Of a stretch of 64,000 bases of DNA, positions 9,429 through 19,108 are shown piece by piece. The DNA is from Candidatus Methanoperedens sp. (GTDB lineage: Archaea; Halobacteriota; Methanosarcinia; Methanosarcinales; Methanoperedenaceae). Where the stretch lies: contig VEPM01000018.1 in assembly GCA_012026795.1 (NCBI GenBank), positions 23,216 to 87,215 of the forward strand, given 5' to 3'. The stretch's first letter is position 1; each line of letters begins with the position of its first letter. The position numbers and the translations under genes were made by a program. Under the pieces are notes generated by a model. The model saw nothing but the letters and a program-made list of their open reading frames with translations, did no database searches and was not told the origin of the DNA.

Positions 9429-10489
9429 GAGTTCTTATTACAGGAAGTAGTGGACTTATTGGATCTGAAGCAGTTGAGTACTATGATCGCCATGGGCATA
9501 CTGTATTTGGAGTAGACAATAATATGCGGATGGAGTTTTTTGGTTCCAATGGGGACACCACATGGAACCTGAAACGCCTATTGCAGGTAACTAAACATTT
9601 TACTCATTGTAATATAGACATCCGAAATCGAGAGCGTATTTTCGATCTTTTCAGGAATGAACATTTTGATTTGATTATTCATTGTGCTGCACAACCATCC
9701 CATGACAAGGCAAAAGAAATACCATTGATCGACTTTGAAGTGAATGCCATGGGCACGGTTAATTTGCTAGAAGCAACTCGACAGTTCTGTTCCGATGCAA
9801 TATTCATATTCATGAGTACTAATAAGGTATATGGGGATGTTCCCAATGAAATCCCGCTTAAAGAACTCGAAACACGTTATGACTATTTAAATCCAGAAGA
9901 TTTTAATGGCATCTCAGTGGATTGCCGTATAGATCGATCGCTACATTCACTTTTTGGCGCATCAAAGCTGGCAGCAGATATCATGGTGCAAGAATATGGT
10001 CGTTATTTTGGCCTGAATACATGCGTATTCCGGGGTGGGTGCTTAACGGGCCCTTCACATTCTGGAGTGGAATTACATGGTTTTCTTTCATATCTGGTTA
10101 AAGTTGCAGTCACCGGGCAAACTTACCATATATTTGGTTATAATGGCAAACAAGTTCGCGATAACATACATAGCTATGATGTAATTCAAGCATTTGAAGC
10201 CTTTCGCTGTAATCCTCGACCAGGTGAAGTGTATAATATAGGCGGTGGGAGAAATAATAGTGTATCAATTATTGAGGCCATTTACAAGACTGAAAAAATA
10301 ACAGGACAAAAAATAAATTACGATTATTCCAAGATCAACCGAAGAGGGGATCATATCTGTTATATTACTGACTTGAATAAACTGCAATCCCATTTTCCAA
10401 ATTGGAACATCACTCATTCGTTAGATGATATTCTAAAAGAGTTATGTGAAACTGAAACGAAAAGATACACTCAAGACCTGAAACTTTAA
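9425..10489 (+). CDS. NAD-dependent sugar epimerase, CDP-paratose 2-epimerase-like
   Basis: Extended short-chain dehydrogenase: the NAD loop TGSSGLIGSE starts at residue 6, and the catalytic Tyr/Lys lie in the downstream SAS-like segment (FGASKLAADIMVQEY). FFGSNGDTTWN shortly after the first helix and the VDCRIDRSLHSLFG insertion are characteristic of CDP-paratose/tyvelose epimerases, which interconvert 3,6-dideoxyhexoses. CDP-sugar dehydratase genes for that pathway are not in this window, so the substrate could differ. The ATG overlaps the preceding stop by 4 bp. Confidence 0.75.
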   Translation: MRVLITGSSGLIGSEAVEYYDRHGHTVFGVDNNMRMEFFGSNGDTTWNLKRLLQVTKHFTHCNIDIRNRERIFDLFRNEHFDLIIHCAAQPSHDKAKEIPLIDFEVNAMGTVNLLEATRQFCSDAIFIFMSTNKVYGDVPNEIPLKELETRYDYLNPEDFNGISVDCRIDRSLHSLFGASKLAADIMVQEYGRYFGLNTCVFRGGCLTGPSHSGVELHGFLSYLVKVAVTGQTYHIFGYNGKQVRDNIHSYDVIQAFEAFRCNPRPGEVYNIGGGRNNSVSIIEAIYKTEKITGQKINYDYSKINRRGDHICYITDLNKLQSHFPNWNITHSLDDILKELCETETKRYTQDLKL

Positions 10490-10537
10490 GATTTTAATCG
10501 TATTGTATCAAATCAAAAAAATTAACAGTGTTTTTAA

Positions 10538-11413
10538 ATGATAACGATAGTCACAACACCAAGACCATTCACTGGTCATTATGAAATTATTCAAAGAAAT
10601 GCTATCCGTAGCTGGCTTGCTTTGAGTCCAAAATGTGAAATTATTCTGATTGGGAATGATGAAGGTACTGCTGATATTGCATCTGAATTTGGAATTAAAC
10701 ATGTGCCTGATGTCGCATGTAGTGAGTCTGGTTTGCCACTTATGAATTCCTTCCTGGAAATCGCACAGAATACCGGGGCCTCTGACATTATTGTTTGGCT
10801 CAGCTCTGATATAATACTGATGAATGATTTTCTCCCTGCGATTGAATCCATTACAGAGACCTCTTTCTTGATGTCTGCCCAACGATGGGATCTTGACGTG
10901 GTGGAGGAGATTAAGTTCACAAATGATGATTGGGAAGTTCAATTACGAGACCGTCTAAAAGAGTATGGAAATTTGCATGCACCTACATCGGGAGACCTAT
11001 TGGTTTTTCCCCGTGGATTTTGGACTGATGTCCCTCCTTTTATAATCGGACGTGCAGTTCATGATAATTGGCTTTTCTATCGAACTCTTTCTCTGGGAGC
11101 ACCCATAATAGATGCAACACCTGTCATTACCATTGTCCATCAAAATCATGGTTACTCCTCAGTTGGCTGGGATTGGAGAAAACCAGAAGCTATAAAACAT
11201 CCGGAATTCCTAATAAATCTAGAACTGGCTGGCGGGTACAAACACGCATTTACGTTGCAGGATGCAACCCTGGTTCTTACTCCTAAAGGGCTAAAACGTC
11301 CTCGAATGACAATGCAACGTATTATACGCAGAGTTTATACTTTACAAGCACTCCATCCGCGCCTGAGTCCGATATTTGGTCTTATGGAGTCCATATTATC
11401 TCGCTTACGATAG
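10538..11413 (+). CDS. Putative glycosyltransferase (GT-A-like)
   Basis: Starts ITIVTTPRPFTGHYE and has EIILIGNDEGTADIA and IIVWLSSDIILMNDF, the alternating strand/acid pattern of a GT-A nucleotide-sugar transferase with a metal-binding S-D-I in place of a classical DxD. The WDWRKPEA region near residue 205 may shape the acceptor site. No named family is certain. It sits between two nucleotide-sugar epimerases in the glycan locus. No clear ribosome-binding site is visible before the ATG. Confidence 0.55.
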   Translation: MITIVTTPRPFTGHYEIIQRNAIRSWLALSPKCEIILIGNDEGTADIASEFGIKHVPDVACSESGLPLMNSFLEIAQNTGASDIIVWLSSDIILMNDFLPAIESITETSFLMSAQRWDLDVVEEIKFTNDDWEVQLRDRLKEYGNLHAPTSGDLLVFPRGFWTDVPPFIIGRAVHDNWLFYRTLSLGAPIIDATPVITIVHQNHGYSSVGWDWRKPEAIKHPEFLINLELAGGYKHAFTLQDATLVLTPKGLKRPRMTMQRIIRRVYTLQALHPRLSPIFGLMESILSRLR

Positions 11414-11499
11414 GGAGATATGACTATTATAAAGACCCAAACATCTAATACAAAGATAATCATATAATGAAATCATACATCGCATACAATATACTTCAT

Positions 11500-11545
11500 A
11501 TATGATGGAATATTATATTATAAATTATAAAAAATAAAAAAGGTG
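11500..11545 (+). promoter_or_regulatory. AT-rich promoter region and ribosome site before the 11553 gene
   Basis: The 139-base gap after 11413 is the longest in the first 22 kb. It holds a TATA-like run (TATTATATTATAAATTATA, about 11512-11530) followed by AAAGGTG about 10 bases before the ATG. This suggests a promoter inside the glycan locus that starts a second transcription unit at the epimerase gene. Confidence 0.5.
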
Positions 11546-11552
11546 TAGATAA

Positions 11553-12530
11553 ATGTCTTTTTGGCAATCACGTAAAGTACTTGTAACTGGTGGATGTGGC
11601 TTTATTGGGTCATATCTTGTTGAAGAACTTGTAGCTGCCGGCGCTCATGTCACTGTAGCAGATAATTTAAAGTATGGAAAGCTTGAGAACATCTCCAGTG
11701 TTATTGATTCAGTTCAATTTATTGAGTGTGACGTAAGCCAACTTGATACCTGCAAAGAAGTGACAACCGACACAGATGTTGTGATGAATTTAGCGGCAAA
11801 GGCTTATGGTCTGGAATATAACATGCAACACCATGGAGAGATGCTGTATTATAATTCTATTTTACAACTGAACATGTTAGAAGCTGCCAGGCTAAATGAT
11901 GTTGAGAAATTTTTAGTAGTTAGTTCTTCCTGTGTTTACCCGGATGATGCTTTTGTTCCCACGCCGGAACTCGACGTAGCAACTGGCAAACCAGAACATG
12001 GAAATGAAGGATATGGATGGGCAAAACGCATAGCAGAATTGCAGGCAACCTACTATTATCGGGAATATGGAATGGAGATTGCGATTGTTCGACCTACAAA
12101 CGCCTATGGGGGAAGATCCCCGTGGGACGAAAATATATCACATGTAATACCTGCATTGGTAAAAAAAGTACTTGATGGAGAAGATCCAGTAATTGTATGG
12201 GGTAGTGGAAATCAGAAACGTAACTTTTTACATGCGACAGATGTTGGTAAGATAATGATGTTGATCACCGAGCATTATGCATGTGCACAACCGGTAAATA
12301 TTGGTTATGAAGATGAGATTTCAATAGCTGATTTAATAAAATTGATTTGCGATGTGTCAGGAAAGCACCCCAGATTGATATTTGACAAAACAAAACCAGA
12401 AGGTAGATTCCGCAAAGCTGTTGATGCAACGTTGCTAAATAAAGTAACGAATAATTATCAGCCCACTATCAGTTTACGCCAGGGTATTGAAGAAATGATT
12501 GAATCGTATGAAAATACTTTTTGTAAATAA
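11553..12530 (+). CDS. NAD-dependent nucleotide-sugar epimerase/dehydratase (extended SDR)
   Basis: TGGCGFIGSYLVEEL is the NAD-binding loop (about residue 12), VSSSCVYP the SYK-family serine motif, and YGWAKRIAE the catalytic Tyr-x3-Lys. SCVYPDD and NAYGGRSPWDE recall GDP-mannose epimerase/GDP-fucose synthase relatives, while the whole resembles UDP-glucose 4-epimerase-type SDRs. It therefore acts on a nucleotide sugar, but the exact reaction cannot be assigned. A strong AAAGGTG precedes the ATG. Confidence 0.75.
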   Translation: MSFWQSRKVLVTGGCGFIGSYLVEELVAAGAHVTVADNLKYGKLENISSVIDSVQFIECDVSQLDTCKEVTTDTDVVMNLAAKAYGLEYNMQHHGEMLYYNSILQLNMLEAARLNDVEKFLVVSSSCVYPDDAFVPTPELDVATGKPEHGNEGYGWAKRIAELQATYYYREYGMEIAIVRPTNAYGGRSPWDENISHVIPALVKKVLDGEDPVIVWGSGNQKRNFLHATDVGKIMMLITEHYACAQPVNIGYEDEISIADLIKLICDVSGKHPRLIFDKTKPEGRFRKAVDATLLNKVTNNYQPTISLRQGIEEMIESYENTFCK

Positions 12531-12543
12531 AAAAGGTGCGAAA

Positions 12544-13851
12544 ATGTCCTTAATGAATAAAATAAAAGACAAAATCGCCAATGTCGCAATAATAGGACTG
12601 GGTTATGTAGGTCTTCCTCTTGCAGTAGAAGCTGGAAAAGCCGGATTCTCAGTAACCGGTATCGATATAAGTGAGCCGAAAATCAAATTGATAAATCAGG
12701 GCAGGAATTATATACCGGATATCCAGGACGAAGATATTAGGAAGCTTGTCAAAGAAAGAAAATTACAGGCAACAAATGATTTTAAGCAGATAGGACAGGC
12801 AGATATAATCATAATTTGCGTTCCAACTCCACTTGATAAGAACAAGCAACCATCCACTAAATATATAGAAGATGCTATAGAATCGGCATTGCCTTATATC
12901 AGAAAAGGACAGCTCATCATACTGGAAAGCACCACCTATCCCGGAACTACCGAAGAAATAATTCTTCCCCGTATTGGAAGTAAAGGATTAAAAGCCGGAA
13001 AGGACTTTTATCTTGTTTTTTCTCCTGAACGGATAGATCCCGGGAACACTAATTTTAAGACCTATAATATCCCCAAAGTCGTAGGCGGGGTCACAAAAGA
13101 ATGCACAAAAAATGCCAGGGCATTTTATGAACAGATTACCAGCGGGGGGGTATTCGAAGTATCCTCCCCGAGAGTTGCCGAGATGGAAAAACTGCTGGAA
13201 AACATATTCAGGATAGTCAATATCTCTCTTGTCAATGAGATGGCAATGTTATGCGACAGAATGAATATTGACATATGGGAAGTCATATCTGCTGCAAAAA
13301 CCAAACCATTTGGTTATATGCCATTTTATCCCGGACCGGGTACGGGAGGCCATTGCATTCCCCTGGATCCTTTCTACCTCTCATGGAAAGCCAAAGAATT
13401 CGATTTTTCAACAAGGTTTATTGAACTTGCCGGGGAAATTAATGACAAGATGCCTGAATATATTATTGATAAAGTTGTGGATACATTGAATAAGCACAAA
13501 AAGAGTATTAATGGGTCCCTGATATTTATTATAGGAATTGCCTACAAAAAAGACATAAATGATCTCAGGGAATCCCCGGCAATGAAAGTCGCAGAATTAC
13601 TGTTGAAAAAAGGAGCAGATATTATATACCATGATCCTTTTATTTCCAGCGCAAAGATATCCGCAAAAGAATATTATTCGAAGGAACTTACTCCGGACCT
13701 GATCCGAAAGAGTGATTTAGTTCTTGTTACTACCAATCATTCGAATATTGATTATGAGATGATATCAGGAAATGCTAAATTAATATATGATTCCAGAAAT
13801 GCAGTAAAAGATAAATATGATAATATATTTAAATTGGGAAATTGGAAATAG
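12544..13851 (+). CDS. UDP-N-acetylhexosamine 6-dehydrogenase (WecC/WbpA type)
   Basis: Oxidises the C6 of a UDP-N-acetylhexosamine to a uronic acid using NAD. The sequence shows the N-terminal Rossmann loop IGLGYVGLPLAVEAG, the ESTTYPGTTEE and SPERIDPGN motifs, the helix NEMAMLCDRMNID, and the catalytic-cysteine segment GPGTGGHCIPLDP. The C-terminal UDP-binding domain (KDINDLRESPAMKV) is complete. Length, 435 aa, is normal. ATG 12544 is chosen because AAGGTGCG lies just upstream; 12499 would overlap the epimerase. GlcNAc versus ManNAc specificity cannot be told by eye. Confidence 0.88.
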   Translation: MSLMNKIKDKIANVAIIGLGYVGLPLAVEAGKAGFSVTGIDISEPKIKLINQGRNYIPDIQDEDIRKLVKERKLQATNDFKQIGQADIIIICVPTPLDKNKQPSTKYIEDAIESALPYIRKGQLIILESTTYPGTTEEIILPRIGSKGLKAGKDFYLVFSPERIDPGNTNFKTYNIPKVVGGVTKECTKNARAFYEQITSGGVFEVSSPRVAEMEKLLENIFRIVNISLVNEMAMLCDRMNIDIWEVISAAKTKPFGYMPFYPGPGTGGHCIPLDPFYLSWKAKEFDFSTRFIELAGEINDKMPEYIIDKVVDTLNKHKKSINGSLIFIIGIAYKKDINDLRESPAMKVAELLLKKGADIIYHDPFISSAKISAKEYYSKELTPDLIRKSDLVLVTTNHSNIDYEMISGNAKLIYDSRNAVKDKYDNIFKLGNWK

Positions 13852-13857
13852 GACAGC

Positions 13858-15075
13858 ATGAAATTAGCCAGAATAACAACTTTATATCCCCGCAATCTGG
13901 AAGACTTTTATAGAAGGCATCAGGGCATCTCAAAACAATCTTTTCAGGAACAGAAAAAAATTCTGGAATATAATGCATTTGGCTGGTCTGATTTCTGGGA
14001 TCATGCCCTGATACCGCTTGGATATGAAGTCATGGAAATTATATTAAATGCTGAATCCATGCAACGGGCATGGGCACGGGAAAATTCAATCCCTGATTCT
14101 GGCGGAATGGACCTGAACGAGATTGCATTAGAGCAGATAAAATGGTTCCAACCGGATATTCTCTGGTTTGATGATTTAAGTGAAGATCTATTAAAGCGAA
14201 TCCGGTTTGAATTTCCTTCAATTCGTCTTGTATTGGGCTGGGTTGGGAGTGCAATACCCAAATCAAATATATGGCAGCATATGGATTTGATATTAACCTG
14301 TGCACCCGAATCCCGGGACTATCTCCAGGCAGCCGGATTTCGCTGTAAGCAAATACATCACGGATTTGATCCGAGAATAAACTGCCGGCTTAATGATAAT
14401 CCAAAAAAGAGTGACGCTTCCTTTATTGGACAAATAGTACTCAGAAGCCAGTTTCACCTGTATCGTGAGCATTTTCTTGAACAGCTTACATCGCATGTTG
14501 ATATAGACATTTTTTCACCAAATGCGGATTTTGGATGGAAAGACGATTTAAAGACTTTATTGATGCAAATACTTTATGAGGGGTACCAGATTACGAAGCA
14601 TGTTGGTTTTTTAGAATCAACAATAAAGTCTTTACCTGTGATCGGTAAAGTTACTCAATGGACATCCAGACCGCGTTTTCCGATCAATCGCAAACTCCAG
14701 CAAAGTATGAAACCTGCTGTTTTTGGCATAGAAATGTTCCAGGTTTTACGAGATTCAAAGATATCTCTCAATATCCATGCAGATTCATCTCCAACTTATG
14801 CTTCCAATATACGTTTATTTGAAGCAACGGGTGTCGGAACATGCTTACTCACAGACTGGAAGGAAAATATACATGAACTTTTCGAACCTGATAAGGAAGT
14901 TGTTGTCTACAAAACCGTCTCTGAGTGTATAGAGAAGATCAGATGGTTACTTGAGCATCCTGAAGAAAGAGAAGAGATAGCCCGGGCGGGTAAGGCACGT
15001 ACTCTTAAAGAACATACCTTTTCACACAGGGCAAAACAATTAGATGAAATTATTAGAATTGAATTAGGACTATGA
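13858..15075 (+). CDS. CgeB-like glycosyltransferase
   Basis: A 405-residue GT-B-type protein. The first half carries WFQPDILWFDD and LVLGWVGSAIPKSN, and the second half has SLNIHADSSPTYASNIRLFEATGVGTCLLTDW, a segment highly typical of the CgeB/DUF3880 group (glycosyl transferases group 1 superfamily), where the Glu of FEATG contacts the nucleotide sugar. The C-terminal EHTFSHRAKQL helix completes the fold. Cytoplasmic. Its stop overlaps the next ATG by 4 bp, indicating coupling with the radical SAM gene. Confidence 0.75.
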   Translation: MKLARITTLYPRNLEDFYRRHQGISKQSFQEQKKILEYNAFGWSDFWDHALIPLGYEVMEIILNAESMQRAWARENSIPDSGGMDLNEIALEQIKWFQPDILWFDDLSEDLLKRIRFEFPSIRLVLGWVGSAIPKSNIWQHMDLILTCAPESRDYLQAAGFRCKQIHHGFDPRINCRLNDNPKKSDASFIGQIVLRSQFHLYREHFLEQLTSHVDIDIFSPNADFGWKDDLKTLLMQILYEGYQITKHVGFLESTIKSLPVIGKVTQWTSRPRFPINRKLQQSMKPAVFGIEMFQVLRDSKISLNIHADSSPTYASNIRLFEATGVGTCLLTDWKENIHELFEPDKEVVVYKTVSECIEKIRWLLEHPEEREEIARAGKARTLKEHTFSHRAKQLDEIIRIELGL

Positions 15076-16562
15076 TTAAAAAAGAAGCCAAAAAAATTGA
15101 TGTACTATTTATTATTCCACCGGTTTTAAGATTCATGAATAGAAGTAGTACTAATTTTCCATTGGGTCTTGGGTATATTGCTGCATATTTGAAAAATAAA
15201 CAGAATATTCACGCTGAAATATATAATGCAGACATTTACCAAAGCCCAACAAAAATGAAAACTTTTCTTACATCTTTTTATAAATTATTGAAAACGAAAT
15301 TTCTTTCATATTCAGATAATGTAGATTTTGCTGAAAAATGGCCAGAATATTATAATATAGTTAATGATATAGATAACCCGATATGGGATGAGGTTAGGAG
15401 TATCTTAAAAAAAGCAAACCCAAAAATTGTGGGGATTGGATCTAAGGTAGTTGATATTCCTTCAACAATTGTTTTAGCAAAAATTGTGAAAGAAGTGTTA
15501 CCTGAGGCAAAAGTCGTTGTCGGAGGGCCATCAGCGATAACTTGTTCTGAATATTTGATGAAAAACAGCCCGATTGATTATTTAGTTACCGGGGAGGGGG
15601 AAGAAACGATGATGGAACTTGTAAGCTTTATAATTAATAATATCAATAATTATCAAATACAAGATATAAAAGGGATTATTTATAGGGATGAATCCAATAA
15701 AATCATAAAAAATCCACCCCGGTTATTAATCCAGAACCTGGATGAAATACCGTTTCCTGAAAGGGAATCAATGTTCATCGTAGAAAAAAATAATGACATT
15801 AAATATATTGATGCATTCGGGGATATTCTAACAACAAGAGGCTGTCCTTTCCCATGCAGGTTTTGTGCTGCACATGAAGCATGGGGAACGAAAAAAACCA
15901 GATTTAGAAGCATCGATAATATTATTCAGGAATTGAAATATCTTGTAAATACTTTTGGCCAAAAAAATTTCATATTCTGGGATGATTTGTTTACAATTGA
16001 TAAGAATAGGACCATGGAATTATGCCAGAAAATAATAGATAATAAACTTGACATCAGGTGGTTATGTCTGGTAAGAATAGATAAAATTGATGCTGAATTA
16101 CTGGAAAAAATGAAAACGGCCGGTTGTTATGAGATTCAGATTGGAATTGAATCAGGAAATGACAGAATATTAAGTTACATTAGAAAAGGCATTAATTTAG
16201 AAATAATCCGGAAGCAAATATCAATAATACGGCAATCAGGTATAAATTGGAGAATTTTTTTAATAATTGGCTTTCCTACGGAAACCAGAGAAGAAATCCG
16301 GGATACAATTAATTTAATCGCAGAAATAAAACCGACTTTTGTTGATTTAAGCATTTTTTGCCCGTATCCGGGTACAGATTTTTATTATGACCTGCAAAAA
16401 CAGGGACAGCTTGATAAGGATTTCATGAAAAGCGATATGTGGTATCCTTATATAACTTATACTGGTACTATGAATAATGAAGAATTTAAAAAAATTGCCT
16501 TAGAAGCTTTAAAATATGTGGATAAATATAATTATAATAATGCATATAAGAAAATATTTTAG
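15072..16562 (+). CDS. B12-binding radical SAM protein
   Basis: The N-terminal 190 residues form a cobalamin-binding-type domain (FPLGLGYIAAYLKN; VVGGPSAITCSEY; YLVTGEGEETM). The radical SAM barrel follows, with TTRGCPFPCRFCAA providing the CxxxCxxC Fe-S site near residue 257, then FIFWDDLF and IQIGIESGNDRIL. This domain order is that of BchE-like enzymes that methylate or rearrange unactivated carbons. In a glycan locus it may C-methylate a sugar or lipid carrier; the substrate is unknown. Full length at 496 aa. Confidence 0.85.
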   Translation: MIKKEAKKIDVLFIIPPVLRFMNRSSTNFPLGLGYIAAYLKNKQNIHAEIYNADIYQSPTKMKTFLTSFYKLLKTKFLSYSDNVDFAEKWPEYYNIVNDIDNPIWDEVRSILKKANPKIVGIGSKVVDIPSTIVLAKIVKEVLPEAKVVVGGPSAITCSEYLMKNSPIDYLVTGEGEETMMELVSFIINNINNYQIQDIKGIIYRDESNKIIKNPPRLLIQNLDEIPFPERESMFIVEKNNDIKYIDAFGDILTTRGCPFPCRFCAAHEAWGTKKTRFRSIDNIIQELKYLVNTFGQKNFIFWDDLFTIDKNRTMELCQKIIDNKLDIRWLCLVRIDKIDAELLEKMKTAGCYEIQIGIESGNDRILSYIRKGINLEIIRKQISIIRQSGINWRIFLIIGFPTETREEIRDTINLIAEIKPTFVDLSIFCPYPGTDFYYDLQKQGQLDKDFMKSDMWYPYITYTGTMNNEEFKKIALEALKYVDKYNYNNAYKKIF

Positions 16563-16603
16563 AAAATATTGCTTAAAACTCTTAATTCTATGAGATTGAT
16601 ATA

Positions 16604-17473
16604 ATGGCTCGAACACTTAAAATAATTAATTATTGCATAAACAGGTTTTCATTCTCCCTGACCATGCTCAGGTACTTACCAATGAGGATTTCAGCAGAGA
16701 TTTCAAGATATCGAAAAAATCATATCCATAAACTCCATGGTTATTATATAGAAGCACCCGACCTATTATCGCTTTACATTGAAAACAAGGATATTTTCTT
16801 AAAACAAATATATGGTTTCACTTCCCTTAAACCCGCTCCCAGGATTATCGATTGTGGCGGATTTATTGGAATGTCCACATTATATTTCAGGAAAAAATAT
16901 CCTGATGCAAAAATAATCACTTTTGAACCTGATCCGAAAATATTCCAGATACTGAAAAGAAACATGGAGCGAAATCATATTACAAATGTCGAGCTAATAG
17001 ATTCAGCAGTCTCAAAAGTCGATGGATACCTTATGTTTGATGCTGATGGTTCTGATGGCGGATCACTGGTCAATAAGAATTCAACAAACATTAATCAAAT
17101 CAAAGTAAAATCCTGCCGTTTATCTTCATACTTAAGCGAACCAGTGGATTTTCTCAAACTGAATATCGAAGGAGCCGAGTGGGATGTTTTTCAAGAGATT
17201 GAACCGGTAATACATAACGTTGATCAACTGGTTCTGGAATATCACCATTTTCCCGGATATGAGCCACAATTACATAATATATTAACATTGTTGCATAAAA
17301 ATGGTTTCCGTTATATAATCAACCACTTTGACTATGAAACAAATCCTGCTGTCAGGACCCCATTAACAATATCCAGAGATACAACCTATTTTTTAATTGT
17401 CTATGCCCGGAGATTAGATGAAAAAGATGATAGAATTATTCAAAAAGATTATAAAACTATTCAAAAAAGTTAA
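16604..17473 (+). CDS. FkbM family methyltransferase
   Basis: APRIIDCGGFIGMSTLYF (about residue 83) is the SAM loop, IITFEPDPKIFQILKRN is the acidic strand 2, and FLKLNIEGAEWDVF is the signature of FkbM proteins (usually D-x-E-G). These are O-methyltransferases common in surface-polysaccharide clusters. The N-terminal 60 residues contain a basic/hydrophobic leader-like helix. Its end overlaps the next methyltransferase gene by about 56 bp. Confidence 0.85.
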   Translation: MARTLKIINYCINRFSFSLTMLRYLPMRISAEISRYRKNHIHKLHGYYIEAPDLLSLYIENKDIFLKQIYGFTSLKPAPRIIDCGGFIGMSTLYFRKKYPDAKIITFEPDPKIFQILKRNMERNHITNVELIDSAVSKVDGYLMFDADGSDGGSLVNKNSTNINQIKVKSCRLSSYLSEPVDFLKLNIEGAEWDVFQEIEPVIHNVDQLVLEYHHFPGYEPQLHNILTLLHKNGFRYIINHFDYETNPAVRTPLTISRDTTYFLIVYARRLDEKDDRIIQKDYKTIQKS

Positions 17474-18113
17474 CTGGTATAATCTCCGAACCACAAAACC
17501 TGTCAGTCGTATGTTTGGTCTTGATCGCGGACAACCAATAGATAGGTACTACATAGAGTCATTTCTGGAAAATAATTCAAGCAGCATCAAAGGAAAAGTT
17601 CTTGAAATTGCAGACAATAAATATACAAAAAAATTCGGGGGAAAAAACGTCCTTGGATCAGAAGTCCTTCATGCTGTTGATGGAAATCCGAAAGCTACCA
17701 TTGTTGGGGACCTGGCTACAGGCCAGGGAATTCCTGAAAATACTTTCGATTGTTTTATCATGACACAAACACTGCAATTTATTTATGAATTCCATTCTGC
17801 AGCCGAAAATGTGGTTAAATGTCTGAAGCCAGGGGGCGTTGCATTAATAACTGTCGCTGGTATCAGCCAGATATCCAGGTATGATATGAAAAGGTGGGGG
17901 GATTACTGGCGTTTTACAGACAAATCCCTTGCAATGCTTTTTGAACAATATGTACCTGAAGAAAATATTAAAATTAAAACGTATGGTAATGTTTTATCAT
18001 CGGTTGCATTTCTTCATGGATTGGCTTGCGATGAATTGACCAGGGAAGAACTGGATTATGTTGACCAAGACTACCAGATGCTTATAACAGCTGTAATTAA
18101 CAAACCACTATGA
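17418..18113 (+). CDS. Class I SAM methyltransferase (Methyltransf_11-like)
   Basis: A 231-residue protein with a basic N-terminal helix (MKKMIELFKKIIKLFKK), a degenerate SAM loop (KVLEIADNKYTKKFGG), TFDCFIMTQTLQFIYEF as motif IV region and LKPGGVALITVAG as strand 5. MKRWGDYWRFTDKSL is a segment often seen in such enzymes within rhamnan and glycan clusters. The ATG at 17418 gives a long overlap with the upstream gene; ATG 17427 is an alternative. Stop and next start overlap (ATGA). Confidence 0.75.
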   Translation: MKKMIELFKKIIKLFKKVNWYNLRTTKPVSRMFGLDRGQPIDRYYIESFLENNSSSIKGKVLEIADNKYTKKFGGKNVLGSEVLHAVDGNPKATIVGDLATGQGIPENTFDCFIMTQTLQFIYEFHSAAENVVKCLKPGGVALITVAGISQISRYDMKRWGDYWRFTDKSLAMLFEQYVPEENIKIKTYGNVLSSVAFLHGLACDELTREELDYVDQDYQMLITAVINKPL

Positions 18114-19105
18114 GTTTAAAGGGCAAGATATACGAGACATACAAAGCAGCCTGTTCGCCAATACGCTTTGCTTGCAATCTCATTGATTCGCCGGCTATCA
18201 TTCTGATATACCACAGGGTAGCATTTCTGGAAAATGATCCTCAATTACTGGCGGTTAAACCTGATAATTTTTACAGGCAGGTCGAATGGTTAAAAAACAA
18301 GTATAATATAATCACTCTTGAAGAACTTGGGAATCATTTGAAAAACGGAAGTATTCCAAAAAAATCCGTAGTAATAACTTTCGATGATGGATATGCAGAT
18401 AATTGCCTGGAGGCATTGCCTGTTCTGGAAGCCCTGTCAGCCCATGCTACATTTTTTATCACGACAGATTCAATTGGTTCTGAAAGGGAATTCTGGTGGG
18501 ATGATCTTGAGCGGATTTTTTTAAATGATGTAATTCTACCTGTCTCCTTATCATTAGATATTTCCGGGAAAAAATATAACTTTGATACATCCAATCCTGC
18601 ATCAAAGTTGAAAACATATAAAAAATTACATCCTCTGCTTAAATTCCGAAAATCAGTTGACAGGGATGATTTAATCAAAAAGATTTTAGACTGGGGCGGT
18701 TTAAGTTATAAAGGCCGCAAGACATATAGGCCAATGAATATAAAAGAAGTGTCCAGGCTATCCAGTAGTGAATATGCAACCATTGGGGCCCATACCCAAT
18801 CACATCCCCCATTATCAATATTGTCAAAAGATGAACAGAAAAATGAGATTATCCAATCCAGAATGCAATTAGAAGATTGGACGAATACACGAATTAAACA
18901 CTTTTCTTATCCGTTTGGCTCTATAATAGATTACAACAAAAATTCAGTTGCAATTTGCAAAGAAGAGGGTTTTAGCACAGCCTGCTCCAATTTCCATAGC
19001 CAGGTACATTCATGGTCTAACAGATACGAATTACCACGCTATTTAATTCGCGATTGGGATTTTGAGTTTTTCAAGAATCAGATAAACAAGTTTTTTTGGT
19101 ATTGA
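18110..19105 (+). CDS. Polysaccharide deacetylase (NodB domain)
   Basis: A carbohydrate esterase family 4-type protein. VVITFDDGYADN (about residue 87) supplies the catalytic Asp and metal Asp, IGAHTQSHPPLS the two metal-binding histidines (HxxxH), and KHFSYPFGS the later conserved motif. It removes N-acetyl groups from hexosamines in a glycan or its lipid-linked precursor. No export signal is obvious, so a cytoplasmic or membrane-surface action on precursors is likely. Overlaps the preceding methyltransferase by 4 bp. Confidence 0.88.
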   Translation: MSLKGKIYETYKAACSPIRFACNLIDSPAIILIYHRVAFLENDPQLLAVKPDNFYRQVEWLKNKYNIITLEELGNHLKNGSIPKKSVVITFDDGYADNCLEALPVLEALSAHATFFITTDSIGSEREFWWDDLERIFLNDVILPVSLSLDISGKKYNFDTSNPASKLKTYKKLHPLLKFRKSVDRDDLIKKILDWGGLSYKGRKTYRPMNIKEVSRLSSSEYATIGAHTQSHPPLSILSKDEQKNEIIQSRMQLEDWTNTRIKHFSYPFGSIIDYNKNSVAICKEEGFSTACSNFHSQVHSWSNRYELPRYLIRDWDFEFFKNQINKFFWY

Positions 19106-19108
19106 TAC

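Noticed and set aside
10508..10942. Antisense reading frames of 100 or more codons within real genes (for example minus strand here and opposite 53860-54627)
   Set aside because: They lie opposite genes with clear family motifs, lack ribosome sites and show no recognisable protein features.
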